Source of the DNA: Uliginosibacterium sp. 31-16
GTDB lineage: Bacteria; Pseudomonadota; Gammaproteobacteria; Burkholderiales; Rhodocyclaceae
Length of the DNA stretch: 64,000 nt
Direction of reading: 5' to 3'
Assembly: GCF_030730865.1 (NCBI RefSeq)
Contig: NZ_JAVALZ010000001.1
Location: forward strand, 1,591,099-1,655,098
Part shown: piece by piece, positions 53,101 to 62,240 of the stretch
Layout: every line of letters starts with the position of its first letter
How positions within the stretch are numbered: position 1 is the first letter of the stretch
The notes under the pieces: generated by a model
What the model was told of the DNA's origin: nothing
Seen by the model: the letters and a program-made list of their open reading frames with translations, nothing else
Databases searched by the model: none
Made by a program: the position numbers and the translations under genes

Positions 53101-54012
53101 TTATTTTCTGGGTGCCAGTTCTGCGCCCAGATCGTCCCACCAGAGTTTGTCGGTCAGTGACGGAGCCTTGTCGGAGAGCTGCGGATTGGCGAGGCGGAAG
53201 ACGCGGCGGCCGGACAGGTTGATATCCGCCAGCACCAGTTTCTTGTAGGTCAGATAGCGGCGCTCGAACTCCCCGGATCGGGCCAGGCGGCGCAAACCGT
53301 CTTCGATGCGCTCGGCCATCTTTTCGCCATCCTTGTTGCGCGGCACGAAGAAATAGCGCGGCATCGGATAGGCCAGCACCATGTTTTTCTCGATGCTGAG
53401 CCCAGGCACCTGGGCCCTGTGGCCTTCCCACTCCGAGTAGATCTCGTTTACGCCGCGCGAGAACAGATCGAAACGGTTGATGCCCAGCATCTGGAACAGG
53501 CCCTCGTAGTTGTCGGCGATCACCACGTTGAACTGGTTGGCCTCCAGAATCTTCACGTCGGTCCACGGCGAGGCCTGACCGATCGAGAATTTCTTCAGCT
53601 CGTCCAGGCTTTTCACCGCATCCAGTTTTGCCTGAGTCGGCGGCATGATCAGGAACAGGCGATAGCCGAGCAGACCTTTGTCCAGCGGGATCGGAATGGC
53701 GCGCATTCGGGCTTCGAGATCGAGATTGGTCGCGCGCGCTACGATATTGACCCGGCCCTTTTCGCCTGCTTCCACTTCAGCCGCCGCACGCTGGAAGTTC
53801 ATCGGCGTGCCATAAGACACCACTTTGTAGTCGCCATACTTGGCCTTGTTCGCCTGCAGGGCGGCTTCGAGCAGCTCCCAGTAGTAGGTGTGGCGCTGAT
53901 CATTGAGGTTTTCCGGCGGCGGATGGATGAAGCTCATCGGCTCGGCAGCGCGTGCCGGCAGAGCACTCATGGCAAGCACGGCAAGGCTCAGGCACAGCAT
54001 GTTTTTCAGCAT
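53101..54012 (-). CDS. Periplasmic solute-binding (family 3-like) protein
   Basis: 303 residues with a signal peptide (MLCLSLAVLAMSALPARAAE). Mature part resembles the two-lobed family 3 binding proteins found as stand-alone genes: YYWELLEAALQANKAKYGDYKV, AKLDAVKSLDELKKFSIGQ, GLFQMLGINRFDLFSRGVNEIY, FVPRNKDGEKMAERIEDGLRR. No permease or ATPase gene is near, so it may be a sensor-linked or orphan receptor; ligand unknown. It interrupts the lnt-glyQ adjacency seen in relatives. Confidence 0.75.
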   Translation of the reverse strand: MLKNMLCLSLAVLAMSALPARAAEPMSFIHPPPENLNDQRHTYYWELLEAALQANKAKYGDYKVVSYGTPMNFQRAAAEVEAGEKGRVNIVARATNLDLEARMRAIPIPLDKGLLGYRLFLIMPPTQAKLDAVKSLDELKKFSIGQASPWTDVKILEANQFNVVIADNYEGLFQMLGINRFDLFSRGVNEIYSEWEGHRAQVPGLSIEKNMVLAYPMPRYFFVPRNKDGEKMAERIEDGLRRLARSGEFERRYLTYKKLVLADINLSGRRVFRLANPQLSDKAPSLTDKLWWDDLGAELAPRK

Positions 54013-54161
54013 GATCAAGACCTTTCGGGCTCCGGGCTTTTCAATATAAGCAAATGGATTGCGATCATGATATTGCGGCCTGCCCGTAGGGGCCCTCTTG
54101 CCTGTAAAATCGCGTCTTTCCGCTTTGTGCTGGCCCGGCCTTTGCCGCCGGCCCACCCGAT

Positions 54162-55103
54162 ATGAACGCCAAACCCAGTTTTCAGGACATCATCCTCACG
54201 CTCCAGTCGTACTGGGGCAGCCGCGGCTGCGCCCTGCTGCAGCCCTACGACATGGAAGTCGGCGCCGGCACCAGCCACACCGCCACTTTCCTGCGCGCCA
54301 TCGGCCCGGAGCCCTGGCGCGCCGCCTATGTGCAGCCGAGCCGTCGCCCCAAGGATGGCCGCTACGGCGAGAACCCCAACCGCATGCAGCACTACTACCA
54401 GTTCCAGGTGGTGCTCAAGCCGGCACCGGCCAACATCCTTGACCTGTATCTGGGCTCGCTCGAAGCGCTGGGTTTCGACCTGAAGAAGAACGACGTGCGC
54501 TTCGTTGAGGACGACTGGGAGAACCCCACCCTCGGCGCCTGGGGGCTGGGCTGGGAAGTGTGGATGAACGGCATGGAAGTCACCCAGTTCACCTACTTCC
54601 AGCAGGTTGGCGGTATCGACTGCAAGCCGATCACCGGCGAAATCACCTACGGCATCGAGCGGCTGGCGATGTATCTGCAGGGCGTGGAAAACGTCTTCGA
54701 TCTGGTGTGGACCACCTGGGAAGAAAATGGTCAGACCCGTGTGCTGAAGTACGGCGACGTGTTCCACCAGAACGAAGTCGAGCAATCGACCTACAACTTC
54801 GAGCATTCCGACGCTGAATTCCTGTTCACTGCCTTCGGCGCGCACGAGAAGCAGGCCAAACACCTGATGGAGCAGAAGCTGGCCCTGCCGGCGTATGAGC
54901 AGGTGCTCAAGGCCGCACACACCTTCAACCTGCTGGATGCGCGTGGCGCCATCTCGGTGACCGAGCGTGCAGCCTACATCGGTCGCATCCGCAATCTGGC
55001 CCGCAGTGTGGCCGCCGCGTATCTGGAAAGCCGCGAGCGCCTGGGCTTCCCGATGGCTCCCCGAGAATGGGTCGCAGACCTCCCCAAGAAGGAGGCGGAA
55101 TAA
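54162..55103 (+). CDS. glyQ: Glycyl-tRNA synthetase alpha subunit
   Basis: 313 residues, class II synthetase catalytic subunit of the bacterial alpha2beta2 enzyme: start [47 protein letters not shown], and GQIEYG-type motif [17 protein letters not shown]. Starts at 54162; glyS follows after 2 bp. The 149-bp upstream region is shared with the divergent binding protein gene; TAAAAT (54105-54110) may be its -10. Confidence 0.97.
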   Translation: MNAKPSFQDIILTLQSYWGSRGCALLQPYDMEVGAGTSHTATFLRAIGPEPWRAAYVQPSRRPKDGRYGENPNRMQHYYQFQVVLKPAPANILDLYLGSLEALGFDLKKNDVRFVEDDWENPTLGAWGLGWEVWMNGMEVTQFTYFQQVGGIDCKPITGEITYGIERLAMYLQGVENVFDLVWTTWEENGQTRVLKYGDVFHQNEVEQSTYNFEHSDAEFLFTAFGAHEKQAKHLMEQKLALPAYEQVLKAAHTFNLLDARGAISVTERAAYIGRIRNLARSVAAAYLESRERLGFPMAPREWVADLPKKEAE

Positions 55104-55105
55104 TC

Positions 55106-57205
55106 ATGAACAAGAATCTGCTCGTAGAACTGTTTGTTGAAGAACTGCCGCCCAAGGCGCTGAAAAAGCTGGGTGAATCCTTTTCCTCCGTGCTCGCTGA
55201 CAGCCTCAAGGCGCAGGGGCTGGCTGCGGCGGATGCCGCCGTCACGTCCTTCGCCTCGCCCCGTCGTCTGGCGGTGCAGGTCGCCAATGTGGCGGACAAG
55301 GCTGCCGACAAGCCGGTGTCGCAGAAGCTGATGCCAGTGGCGGTCGGTCTGGATGCCAATGGCGCCGCCACCCCAGCACTGCTCAAGAAGCTGGCTGCTC
55401 TCGGCGCGGACGAATCCGCCGTGGCGGGTCTCAAGCGTGTGGGTGAAGGCAAGGCCGAAACCCTGATGTTCGACTCGGTGCAAGCAGGCGTGGCGCTCGC
55501 CGCCGGTCTGCAAAAAGCCCTGGAAGAAGCGCTCGCCAAGCTGCCGATTCCGAAGGTGATGGGTTATCAGCTGGCCGATGGCTGGAGCACGGTGAGCTTC
55601 GTGCGCCCGGCGCACCGGCTGGTCGCGCTGCATGGCGCGGAGATTGTCGATATCGGCGTGTTGGGCTTGAAGTCCGGCCGCGAAACCCTGGGCCATCGTT
55701 TCGAGGCCGCCCAGCCGGTAGTAGCTATCCGCGATGCCGACAGTTATGCCAAGCAGCTCAGGAACGAAGGTTCTGTGATCGCTTCGTTTGCCGAGCGCCG
55801 TGCCGAGATCGTGCGCCAGCTCGCGGCTGCTGCAGCCAAGGTCGGTGGTGGCGTGAAAGCCATCGAAGACGAAGCCCTGCTGGATGAAGTGGCCGGTCTG
55901 GTCGAGCGCCCGAACGTGGTGATCGGTCAGTTCGAGACGGAATTCCTAGCCGTGCCGCAGGAATGCCTGATCCTCACCATGAAGGCCAACCAGAAGTACT
56001 TCCCACTGCTCGATGCTGCCGGCAAGCTCACCAACAAGTTCCTGATCGTTTCCAACATCGCCCCGGCGGATGCCAGCGCAGTGATTCAGGGCAACGAGCG
56101 GGTGGTGCGCCCGCGTCTGGCGGATGCCAAGTTCTTCTTCGATCAGGATCGCAAGAAGACGCTGACATCGCGTGTCGAAGGTCTCGGCAAGGTCGTGTAT
56201 CACAACAAGCTGGGCACCCAGGGCGAACGCGTCGAGCGGGTGCGCGCGATTGCCATCCGCATTGCGGAAATGCTGGAAGTGGACGTGCAGGAAGCAGAAA
56301 CGGCTGCGCAACTGGCCAAAGCGGATCTGCTGACCGACATGGTCGGCGAGTTCCCCGAGCTGCAAGGCATCATGGGTGGTTACTACGCCCAGCACGATGG
56401 CCTCGGCGACATGGTGGCCCACGCCATTGAGGATCACTACAAGCCGCGCTTCGCGGGCGACGCCCTGCCGCGCAACGCGGTGGGCGTGGTGGTGGCGCTG
56501 GCCGACAAGCTGGAAACGCTGGTGGGTCTGTTCGGCATCGGCCAGATTCCGACCGGCGACAAGGATCCCTTCGCGCTGCGCCGCCATGCACTGGGAGTGA
56601 TCCGCATGCTGATCGAGCGTGATCTGCCCTTGTCGCTGGATGTGCTGGTGAAGGATTCCGCCGCCGCTTTTGGTTCGCTGATTACCGATGCTTCGGGGGC
56701 GTTGTCCGAATTCATTTTCGACCGCCTTGCCGGCAGCCTGCGCGAGCAGGGCTATTCGGCGCAGGAAGTGGAGGCCGTGCTGGCGCTGAAACCGCAACGC
56801 CTTGGCGATATTGCCAAGCGTCTGGCGGCCGTACGTGCCTTCGCCGCGCTGCCGGAAGCCGCAGCGCTGGCGGCCGCCAACAAGCGGGTCGGCAACATCC
56901 TCAAGAAGATCGAAGGCGAAGTGCCGACGCAGGTCTCCGAAAGCCTGCTGGCTGAAGAGGCAGAGCGCGCCTTGTTCGCCAGTGTGGCCGCCCTGAAACC
57001 CAAGGCAGACGCGGCTTTCGAGGCGGGTGACTATACGGGTTCGCTGCAGGCGCTGGCTGCGCTGCGTGGCCCGGTGGATGCCTTCTTCGACGGCGTGATG
57101 GTCAATGCGGAAGATGCTGCGCTGCGCGCCAACCGTCAGGCGCTGCTGAACCAGCTTTACGCCTTGATGAATCGCGTGGCTGATCTTTCCAAACTCTCGG
57201 CCTGA
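55106..57205 (+). CDS. glyS: Glycyl-tRNA synthetase beta subunit
   Basis: 699 residues, usual length. Start NLLVELFVEELPPKALKKLG; HD-like region and C-terminal anticodon-binding (DALR-type) part (LFASVAALKPKADAAFEAGDY, FFDGVMVNAEDAALRANR). Start 55106 has a ribosome site AAGGAGG upstream inside the glyQ end. Forms the tetramer with GlyQ. Confidence 0.97.
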   Translation: MNKNLLVELFVEELPPKALKKLGESFSSVLADSLKAQGLAAADAAVTSFASPRRLAVQVANVADKAADKPVSQKLMPVAVGLDANGAATPALLKKLAALGADESAVAGLKRVGEGKAETLMFDSVQAGVALAAGLQKALEEALAKLPIPKVMGYQLADGWSTVSFVRPAHRLVALHGAEIVDIGVLGLKSGRETLGHRFEAAQPVVAIRDADSYAKQLRNEGSVIASFAERRAEIVRQLAAAAAKVGGGVKAIEDEALLDEVAGLVERPNVVIGQFETEFLAVPQECLILTMKANQKYFPLLDAAGKLTNKFLIVSNIAPADASAVIQGNERVVRPRLADAKFFFDQDRKKTLTSRVEGLGKVVYHNKLGTQGERVERVRAIAIRIAEMLEVDVQEAETAAQLAKADLLTDMVGEFPELQGIMGGYYAQHDGLGDMVAHAIEDHYKPRFAGDALPRNAVGVVVALADKLETLVGLFGIGQIPTGDKDPFALRRHALGVIRMLIERDLPLSLDVLVKDSAAAFGSLITDASGALSEFIFDRLAGSLREQGYSAQEVEAVLALKPQRLGDIAKRLAAVRAFAALPEAAALAAANKRVGNILKKIEGEVPTQVSESLLAEEAERALFASVAALKPKADAAFEAGDYTGSLQALAALRGPVDAFFDGVMVNAEDAALRANRQALLNQLYALMNRVADLSKLSA

Positions 57206-57215
57206 GGACAGTAAC

Positions 57216-57773
57216 ATGCCCATGAAGCTGATCATTCTCGACCGTGACGGTGTCATCAACGTCGATTCGGCGCAGTTCATCAAGTCGCCGGATGAGTGGA
57301 AACCGATTCCGGGCAGCCTGGAGGCGATCTCGCGGCTGGCCGAAGCGGGCTACCGCGTGGTGGTGGCCACCAATCAGAGCGGCGTCGGACGTGGTCTGTT
57401 CGACATGGATACGCTCAACGCCATCAACGAAAAGATGATCAAGGCCGCCGCCGCCGTGGGCGGGCGCATCGATGCGATCTTCTTCTGTCCGCATCCGGCA
57501 GACTCCACCTGCAATTGCCGCAAGCCCAAGCCGGGCATGTTCGAGCAGATCGCCGAGCGCTTCAACATCGATCTGAAAGGGCTGCCAACCGTGGGCGACA
57601 GCATGCGCGATCTGGTCGCGGGCGCGTCGATGGGCTGCACGCCTTATCTGGTGCTGACCGGCAAGGGCGCCAAGACCGCGCTGGACCCGGATCTGCCGGT
57701 GGGAACCAAGGTTTTCCCGGATCTGGCTGCCGTGGCCAATCACCTGCTCGGTTCAAGCCCGCACAAAGCCTGA
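57216..57773 (+). CDS. gmhB: D-glycero-beta-D-manno-heptose 1,7-bisphosphate 7-phosphatase
   Basis: 185 residues, HAD superfamily. Nucleophile motif LDRDGVINVD, motif II VVATNQSGVGRG, zinc-binding CPHPADSTCNCRKPKPGM and Asp motif VGDSMRDLVAGASMG. Acts in ADP-heptose synthesis for LPS core, in the cytosol. 10 bp after glyS. Confidence 0.95.
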   Translation: MPMKLIILDRDGVINVDSAQFIKSPDEWKPIPGSLEAISRLAEAGYRVVVATNQSGVGRGLFDMDTLNAINEKMIKAAAAVGGRIDAIFFCPHPADSTCNCRKPKPGMFEQIAERFNIDLKGLPTVGDSMRDLVAGASMGCTPYLVLTGKGAKTALDPDLPVGTKVFPDLAAVANHLLGSSPHKA

Positions 57774-57778
57774 GTCTC

Positions 57779-58549
57779 ATGTTGAAATTGTTGCGTTCGC
57801 TGTTGTTCGCCCTGTTCATGGGCCTGATCTTTCTGCCTTTCACCGGTTTTGTCGGCATCAGTTTCTGGATGGGCTTGCGCCAGCGCTACGACTTTGTCAC
57901 GCGCTGGAACAGCCGCTACACCCTGGCGGCGCTGCGTTATCTGGCGGGGATCCGTTATCGGGTGATCGGGCGCGAGAATCTGCCGGGCGAACCGGTGGTG
58001 ATCCTGGCCAAACACCAGTCGACCTGGGAGACGCTGGCCTTTGCGGACTTCCTGCCGCCGTCGGCCTATGTCGCCAAGCGCGAGCTGCTGCGCATTCCTT
58101 TTTTTGGTTGGGGCATGTCGCGCATGCCGGTGGTCATCATCGACCGCTCGGGCGGCAAGGACGCACTGCGTCAGGTTGTCGAGCAAGGGCAGGCGATGAT
58201 GGCGCAAGGCTATTCCGTGGTGGTGTTTCCGGAAGGCACGCGTACGCCCATCGGCAGCCAGCGCCGCTACAAGATTGGCGGGGCAACCTTGGCTGTGGCG
58301 GCGGGCTGCAAGGTGCTGCCGATTGCTCACAACGCCGGCGAGTTCTGGCGGCGTGGCGCGTTCATCATGCATCCCGGCGAGATCGTGGTGAGCGTCGGAC
58401 CGGCGATCGAGACGGCCGGGCGTACGCCGGAAGAGGTCAATGCCGAAGCAGAAGCCTGGATCGAAGGTGAAATGCGCCGGCTGTTTCCGCACCACTACCA
58501 GCGCCGGAATGGCTCCGTGGCGTCGGTTGCCGAGGCAGTGCGGGGCTGA
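57779..58549 (+). CDS. plsC: 1-acylglycerol-3-phosphate acyltransferase
   Basis: 256 residues. N-terminal hydrophobic segment (LLFALFMGLIFLPFTGFVGISF), catalytic HX4E in KHQSTWETL (the family usually has HX4D), and FPEGTRTPIG substrate motif. Makes phosphatidic acid at the inner membrane. Start ATG 57779, 5 bp after gmhB. The Glu-for-Asp variant is seen in other betaproteobacterial PlsC proteins, so activity is expected. Confidence 0.92.
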   Translation: MLKLLRSLLFALFMGLIFLPFTGFVGISFWMGLRQRYDFVTRWNSRYTLAALRYLAGIRYRVIGRENLPGEPVVILAKHQSTWETLAFADFLPPSAYVAKRELLRIPFFGWGMSRMPVVIIDRSGGKDALRQVVEQGQAMMAQGYSVVVFPEGTRTPIGSQRRYKIGGATLAVAAGCKVLPIAHNAGEFWRRGAFIMHPGEIVVSVGPAIETAGRTPEEVNAEAEAWIEGEMRRLFPHHYQRRNGSVASVAEAVRG

Positions 58550-58551
58550 GC

Positions 58552-59310
58552 ATGTCCGGTTCGGGCGGGGCTCCGGATAATCTGGTGGGCGAGCGTCGCA
58601 GCCTGCGCCTCGGTCCGCGCGAGATTCCCTATGTCCTGCACCGGCGCGCCCGCCGCACTCTGGGCATGCAGATTGATCAGCGCGGGCTGACCGTTTCGAT
58701 CCCGCTGCGGGTGAGCCTGCGCGAAACCGAAGCCTTCATGCGCGAGCGTGCGGCCTGGATCGTCGAGAAGCTGGATGAATGGGCGCAGCGTCCGGTTCCG
58801 ACGCCTCCTGTCATCCACGACGGCATGCGCATCCCGGTATTTGGCGAAGCCTGCACGGTACGCTGGACCGCGGGCGCCAATCATGCGCGCTGGGTTGAAC
58901 TCTTCAACGGACGCGAGCTGCACCTGCATCTGCGCCGCCATGAAGATGCCCGCCGTCTGACCCTGCGTGGCTTGCAGGAGTATGCGCTGCAATACTTCGC
59001 CGGTCGGCTGGACGAATATATCTACCTGCTCAACGAGTTCGCGCCCCCTGTCGAGCGGCCGCCACTCTACCTCTCCAACGCGCGGACGCGCTGGGGCAGC
59101 TGTTCAAAACTCTCCGGCATCCGTCTGAACTGGCGCCTGATCCATCTGCCGCGTCACCAGATCGACTACGTGGTGGCGCATGAAGCGGCACACCTGCTGG
59201 AGATGAATCACTCGGCGCGTTTCTGGCGCGTGGTCGAGGAGTTGATGCCGGACTACGGGGAGGCACGCGAGGCGCTGAAACACGCCAACCGGATCATTCC
59301 TGCTCTTTGA
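58552..59310 (+). CDS. YgjP-like zinc metallopeptidase-fold protein (DUF45)
   Basis: 252 residues. The metal site VVAHEAAHLLEMNHSARFWRVVEEL contains HEAAH plus the downstream His, matching the YgjP/DUF45 family; LYLSNARTRWGSCS is its other conserved block. E. coli YgjP is reported as a UTP pyrophosphatase-type hydrolase; the actual substrate here is unknown. Two bp after plsC, in the gly operon. Confidence 0.9.
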   Translation: MSGSGGAPDNLVGERRSLRLGPREIPYVLHRRARRTLGMQIDQRGLTVSIPLRVSLRETEAFMRERAAWIVEKLDEWAQRPVPTPPVIHDGMRIPVFGEACTVRWTAGANHARWVELFNGRELHLHLRRHEDARRLTLRGLQEYALQYFAGRLDEYIYLLNEFAPPVERPPLYLSNARTRWGSCSKLSGIRLNWRLIHLPRHQIDYVVAHEAAHLLEMNHSARFWRVVEELMPDYGEAREALKHANRIIPAL

Positions 59311-59356
59311 GGGGCGTTTTGCAGGGGTGTATGAGTAACTTCTTTGGAAATAAACG

Positions 59357-59908
59357 ATGACCATCAAATCTGTTTCAATGCTTTGCTTGCTCGCGCTGCT
59401 TGCCGTTCCTGGTGCTGGGGCTGCTGAAAAATCGTGTCGCGATGATATTGGTGAGGCACCTGCGCGTTTGCTTGTGCGCCAATGTATTCAGGTGTCTCCG
59501 GCGACCCGGCCGCCATGCAATGCATCCAATGCATGCGAGATGATCCGGGACGAAATCAAGCGCGGGTGCGGTTTCCTGATGGGCGAGCCGGATGTACCCG
59601 CTTTCTGTAAAGTCAGACCGGAAAGTCCCGAAGTTTTTACGGGAGTTCTTCTTGGTGGCGGTGGTCTGGACGACCTGTCGCTGAGCGTTCAGAAGCCTGA
59701 TGGCCAGAAAATCTCTGCGTACTGCGACGGCCATTGTGGCGACTGGTTTCAGGAGACCGGGGAGAGCGATGTTGTGACGCTGAAAAAATCGCTCAGGAAC
59801 AGAAAAGTTGCAATCAGGGTTGCCAAAGAGCGCAACAAGGACAGGATTGCCGGCCCCGGTCCGGGCGACATTCTTCTCTTCATCAAGGATATTCAGCTCG
59901 TCAGATAA
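59357..59908 (+). CDS. Small secreted cysteine-containing protein
   Basis: 183 residues with a signal peptide (MTIKSVSMLCLLALLAVPGAGAA). About eight Cys in the mature part (SCRDDIG, RQCIQVS, PPCNASNACEMIRDE, RGCGFLM, FCKVRPE, YCDGHCGDWF) suggest disulfides. The C-terminal half is beta-like. Not recognised. Base composition is less GC-rich than neighbours, a possible sign of later acquisition. 46 bp after the YgjP-like gene. Confidence 0.55.
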   Translation: MTIKSVSMLCLLALLAVPGAGAAEKSCRDDIGEAPARLLVRQCIQVSPATRPPCNASNACEMIRDEIKRGCGFLMGEPDVPAFCKVRPESPEVFTGVLLGGGGLDDLSLSVQKPDGQKISAYCDGHCGDWFQETGESDVVTLKKSLRNRKVAIRVAKERNKDRIAGPGPGDILLFIKDIQLVR

Positions 59909-59983
59909 ATCGGCATTCATGTAATCACTTCTCCAAAGAAGGGATTGCATGCGCCTGCAGCATAAATCACAAGGAGAAATACC

Positions 59984-60367
59984 ATGCGCGTACTGCACAC
60001 CATGATCCGCGTCGGCGATCTGGACCGTTCGATCAAGTTCTATACCGAAGTGCTCGGCATGCAGGTGATCAAGGTTTCCGATCATCCGGAAGGCAAGTTC
60101 ACCAATGTCTTCGTCGGCTACGGCAGTGAAGACGACGGCGCGACCATCGAGCTGACCTACAACTATGGTGTCGAGAGCTATGAGCTTGGCATGGGATTTG
60201 GCCACGTCGCGCTGGCTGTGCCGGACGCCTATGCGGCCTGTGCCGAAATCAAGGCACGCGGTGGCGTGGTGACGCGCGAAGCCGGCCCGATGAAGCATGG
60301 CACCACGGTGATTGCGTTCGTGCAGGATCCGGACGGCTACAAGATCGAGCTGATCCAGCGTCCCTGA
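59984..60367 (+). CDS. gloA: Lactoylglutathione lyase (glyoxalase I)
   Basis: 127 residues, vicinal oxygen chelate fold; [27 protein letters not shown] and [15 protein letters not shown] are diagnostic of GloA. Metal ligands H5, E56-type, H74 and E122-type positions are present. Detoxifies methylglyoxal with glutathione. Strong ribosome site AAGGAG upstream. Confidence 0.96.
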   Translation: MRVLHTMIRVGDLDRSIKFYTEVLGMQVIKVSDHPEGKFTNVFVGYGSEDDGATIELTYNYGVESYELGMGFGHVALAVPDAYAACAEIKARGGVVTREAGPMKHGTTVIAFVQDPDGYKIELIQRP

Positions 60368-60472
60368 GAGCCGCAAGCAGCGGCCCTGTACAGACAGCAT
60401 GCCGGCGCAGGGCCGTCATCCCTTGCTGTGCGGGCGGCTGTGCGCTCAGACAGGCGCGAAGGGCCTTTGCAG

Positions 60473-60492
60473 GCACCCGGCCATCCGGGTGC
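60473..60492. terminator. GC-rich hairpin after gloA
   Basis: GCACCCGG / CCGGGTGC around CCAT, 105 bp past gloA, followed by only TT. A possible weak terminator. The rest of 60368-60566 has no gene. Confidence 0.35.
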
Positions 60493-60566
60493 TTGAGCCG
60501 GGCGCATGCCCGAGGCATCATGCGGGACCGGCTCCCGGCCCATCCATCGATTGAGGATTTCCCGTC

Positions 60567-62006
60567 ATGAACAAACCCACCCGCGTTGCGCTCATTCTTG
60601 CTCCCTTGGCGGTCGCGCTGGCCTATCCGGCAGGCGCCTGGTTTCTGGGGCGTCGGGTCGAGGCGAACTTTGCCGGGCAGTATGAAAAGCTTGAGCAGCA
60701 AGGTGTGCTCAAGGTGGTGAGCCGCGATTATCAGCGGGGCCTGTTCGATGCGGTCGAAACCGTCAGCTTCGAGCTGGCGCCGGCCATGAAGAGCGCCCTG
60801 CTGATGGGCATGAAAGGGGCTGTGCCGGGTGATGCTCCGGTCGATCCGGGCCTGCGCTTCACGGTGCGCTCCACCATTCAGCACGGGCCGTTGCCAGGCG
60901 GAAAGACCTTTGCGGCAGCGTTGGTCCACAGCGAGCTGGTGCTGGGGGCAGAAGCCCAGGCTGAAGTAAAGAAGGTTCTGGGAGATGCCAAACCGCTTGA
61001 GCTGGTGACCCGTTACGCCTTTCTCGGTGGCGGGCGCAGCGAGCTGAGCAGCCCGGCGTTCAAGACCAGTTTCCGGACCGAAAAGGGCGAGAACGTGCAG
61101 CTGGCCTGGGATGGTTTGAAGGCCGAGATGGAATTCGGCGCCAAGCTGAGGCATTACACCATGCAGGTAAACGTGCCACGCCTCGAGGCGAGCGACGACA
61201 AGGGCACGCGCATGCTGGTCAGCGGCCTGCGTTTCAGTGGCGAAGGCCAGCGCCTGCTGGGCGAGGATTCGCAGATGTACAGCGGCCGCTCGCAGTTCGA
61301 CATGGATGAAGTCTCGCTCAAGCTCGCCGAACAGGCCGACAAGACCTTCCTCCTGCAAAAGCTGAACTACAGCATCGACATGCCTGCCAAGGATGGCTTC
61401 ATCGATCTCAGCGCGAAGATGGGCGCCGAGGTCGTGAAGGTCGCCGCCCAGGACTACGGCCCTGTGCATTACGACTTCTCGCTGCGCCACCTGCAGGTCG
61501 CTGCCGCTGACACGCTGCAGCGCAAGGCCTCAGAGCTGTATGCCAACCCTGCAAACATGACCGCGGCCGCCAATTCGCGGGTGATGCTCGCCGCCCTGCA
61601 GGAGCCGATGATCGAGCTGCTCAAGCATCAGCCGGAGTTCCGCATTGATCGCCTGCAGTTCCGCAACCAGCATGGTGAAGCCTTGCTGACGGGCGCGCTG
61701 AAGCTGGACGGGGCGAAGCCGGAAGACTTCGCCAGCCCCATGCTGCTGATGGGCAAGGTGAACATGCAGGCCGATCTCAAGCTGCCCGCGGCAATGGCGG
61801 TGAGCTTCATGACGGCAGGCAAACCGGCCGCGGAAGAGGATGAGGCACAGGCCGCTGCGCGGACCGACATGGCGCTGCAGCAAGTGGAAGCGTTTGTCGC
61901 GCAGGGCTATCTGGAGCGCCAGGGCGAACTCGTGCAGGCACGCTTTGCGCTGAGCAACGGTGCCATGACACTGAATGACAAACCCTTCGGGCCTGGCGCT
62001 CACTGA
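60567..62006 (+). CDS. YdgA-family (DUF945) protein
   Basis: 479 residues with one N-terminal membrane anchor (VALILAPLAVALAYPAGAWFLG). The conserved start (GRRVEANFAGQYEKL and SRDYQRGLFDAVETVSFEL) and the long repeated beta-strand body match DUF945/YdgA. Likely periplasm-facing and membrane-tethered; AsmA-like long-strand lipid-contact proteins are a possible structural comparison, but function is unknown. Confidence 0.85.
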   Translation: MNKPTRVALILAPLAVALAYPAGAWFLGRRVEANFAGQYEKLEQQGVLKVVSRDYQRGLFDAVETVSFELAPAMKSALLMGMKGAVPGDAPVDPGLRFTVRSTIQHGPLPGGKTFAAALVHSELVLGAEAQAEVKKVLGDAKPLELVTRYAFLGGGRSELSSPAFKTSFRTEKGENVQLAWDGLKAEMEFGAKLRHYTMQVNVPRLEASDDKGTRMLVSGLRFSGEGQRLLGEDSQMYSGRSQFDMDEVSLKLAEQADKTFLLQKLNYSIDMPAKDGFIDLSAKMGAEVVKVAAQDYGPVHYDFSLRHLQVAAADTLQRKASELYANPANMTAAANSRVMLAALQEPMIELLKHQPEFRIDRLQFRNQHGEALLTGALKLDGAKPEDFASPMLLMGKVNMQADLKLPAAMAVSFMTAGKPAAEEDEAQAAARTDMALQQVEAFVAQGYLERQGELVQARFALSNGAMTLNDKPFGPGAH

Positions 62007-62240
62007 GATCTGCCTGTCCGGCAAGCCGCATCGCGCCTTGCTTGTGGTGATGCCTGCCGGGTGACCCGCATGCAGCCTTGCTTTGCAGATGGCTCGCTTG
62101 CAAAACAAGGCGGGATGCGCCTCTTCAAGGGATCTGTTTTTCGCGTCAGATCTGGCTGGCGGCGACAGCTTGGGGTCAGGTAGCACGCTGGCGGGCTTGC
62201 CATAATGGCAGTGCCGCTTCTTGGATGATGGAGACTTGCC

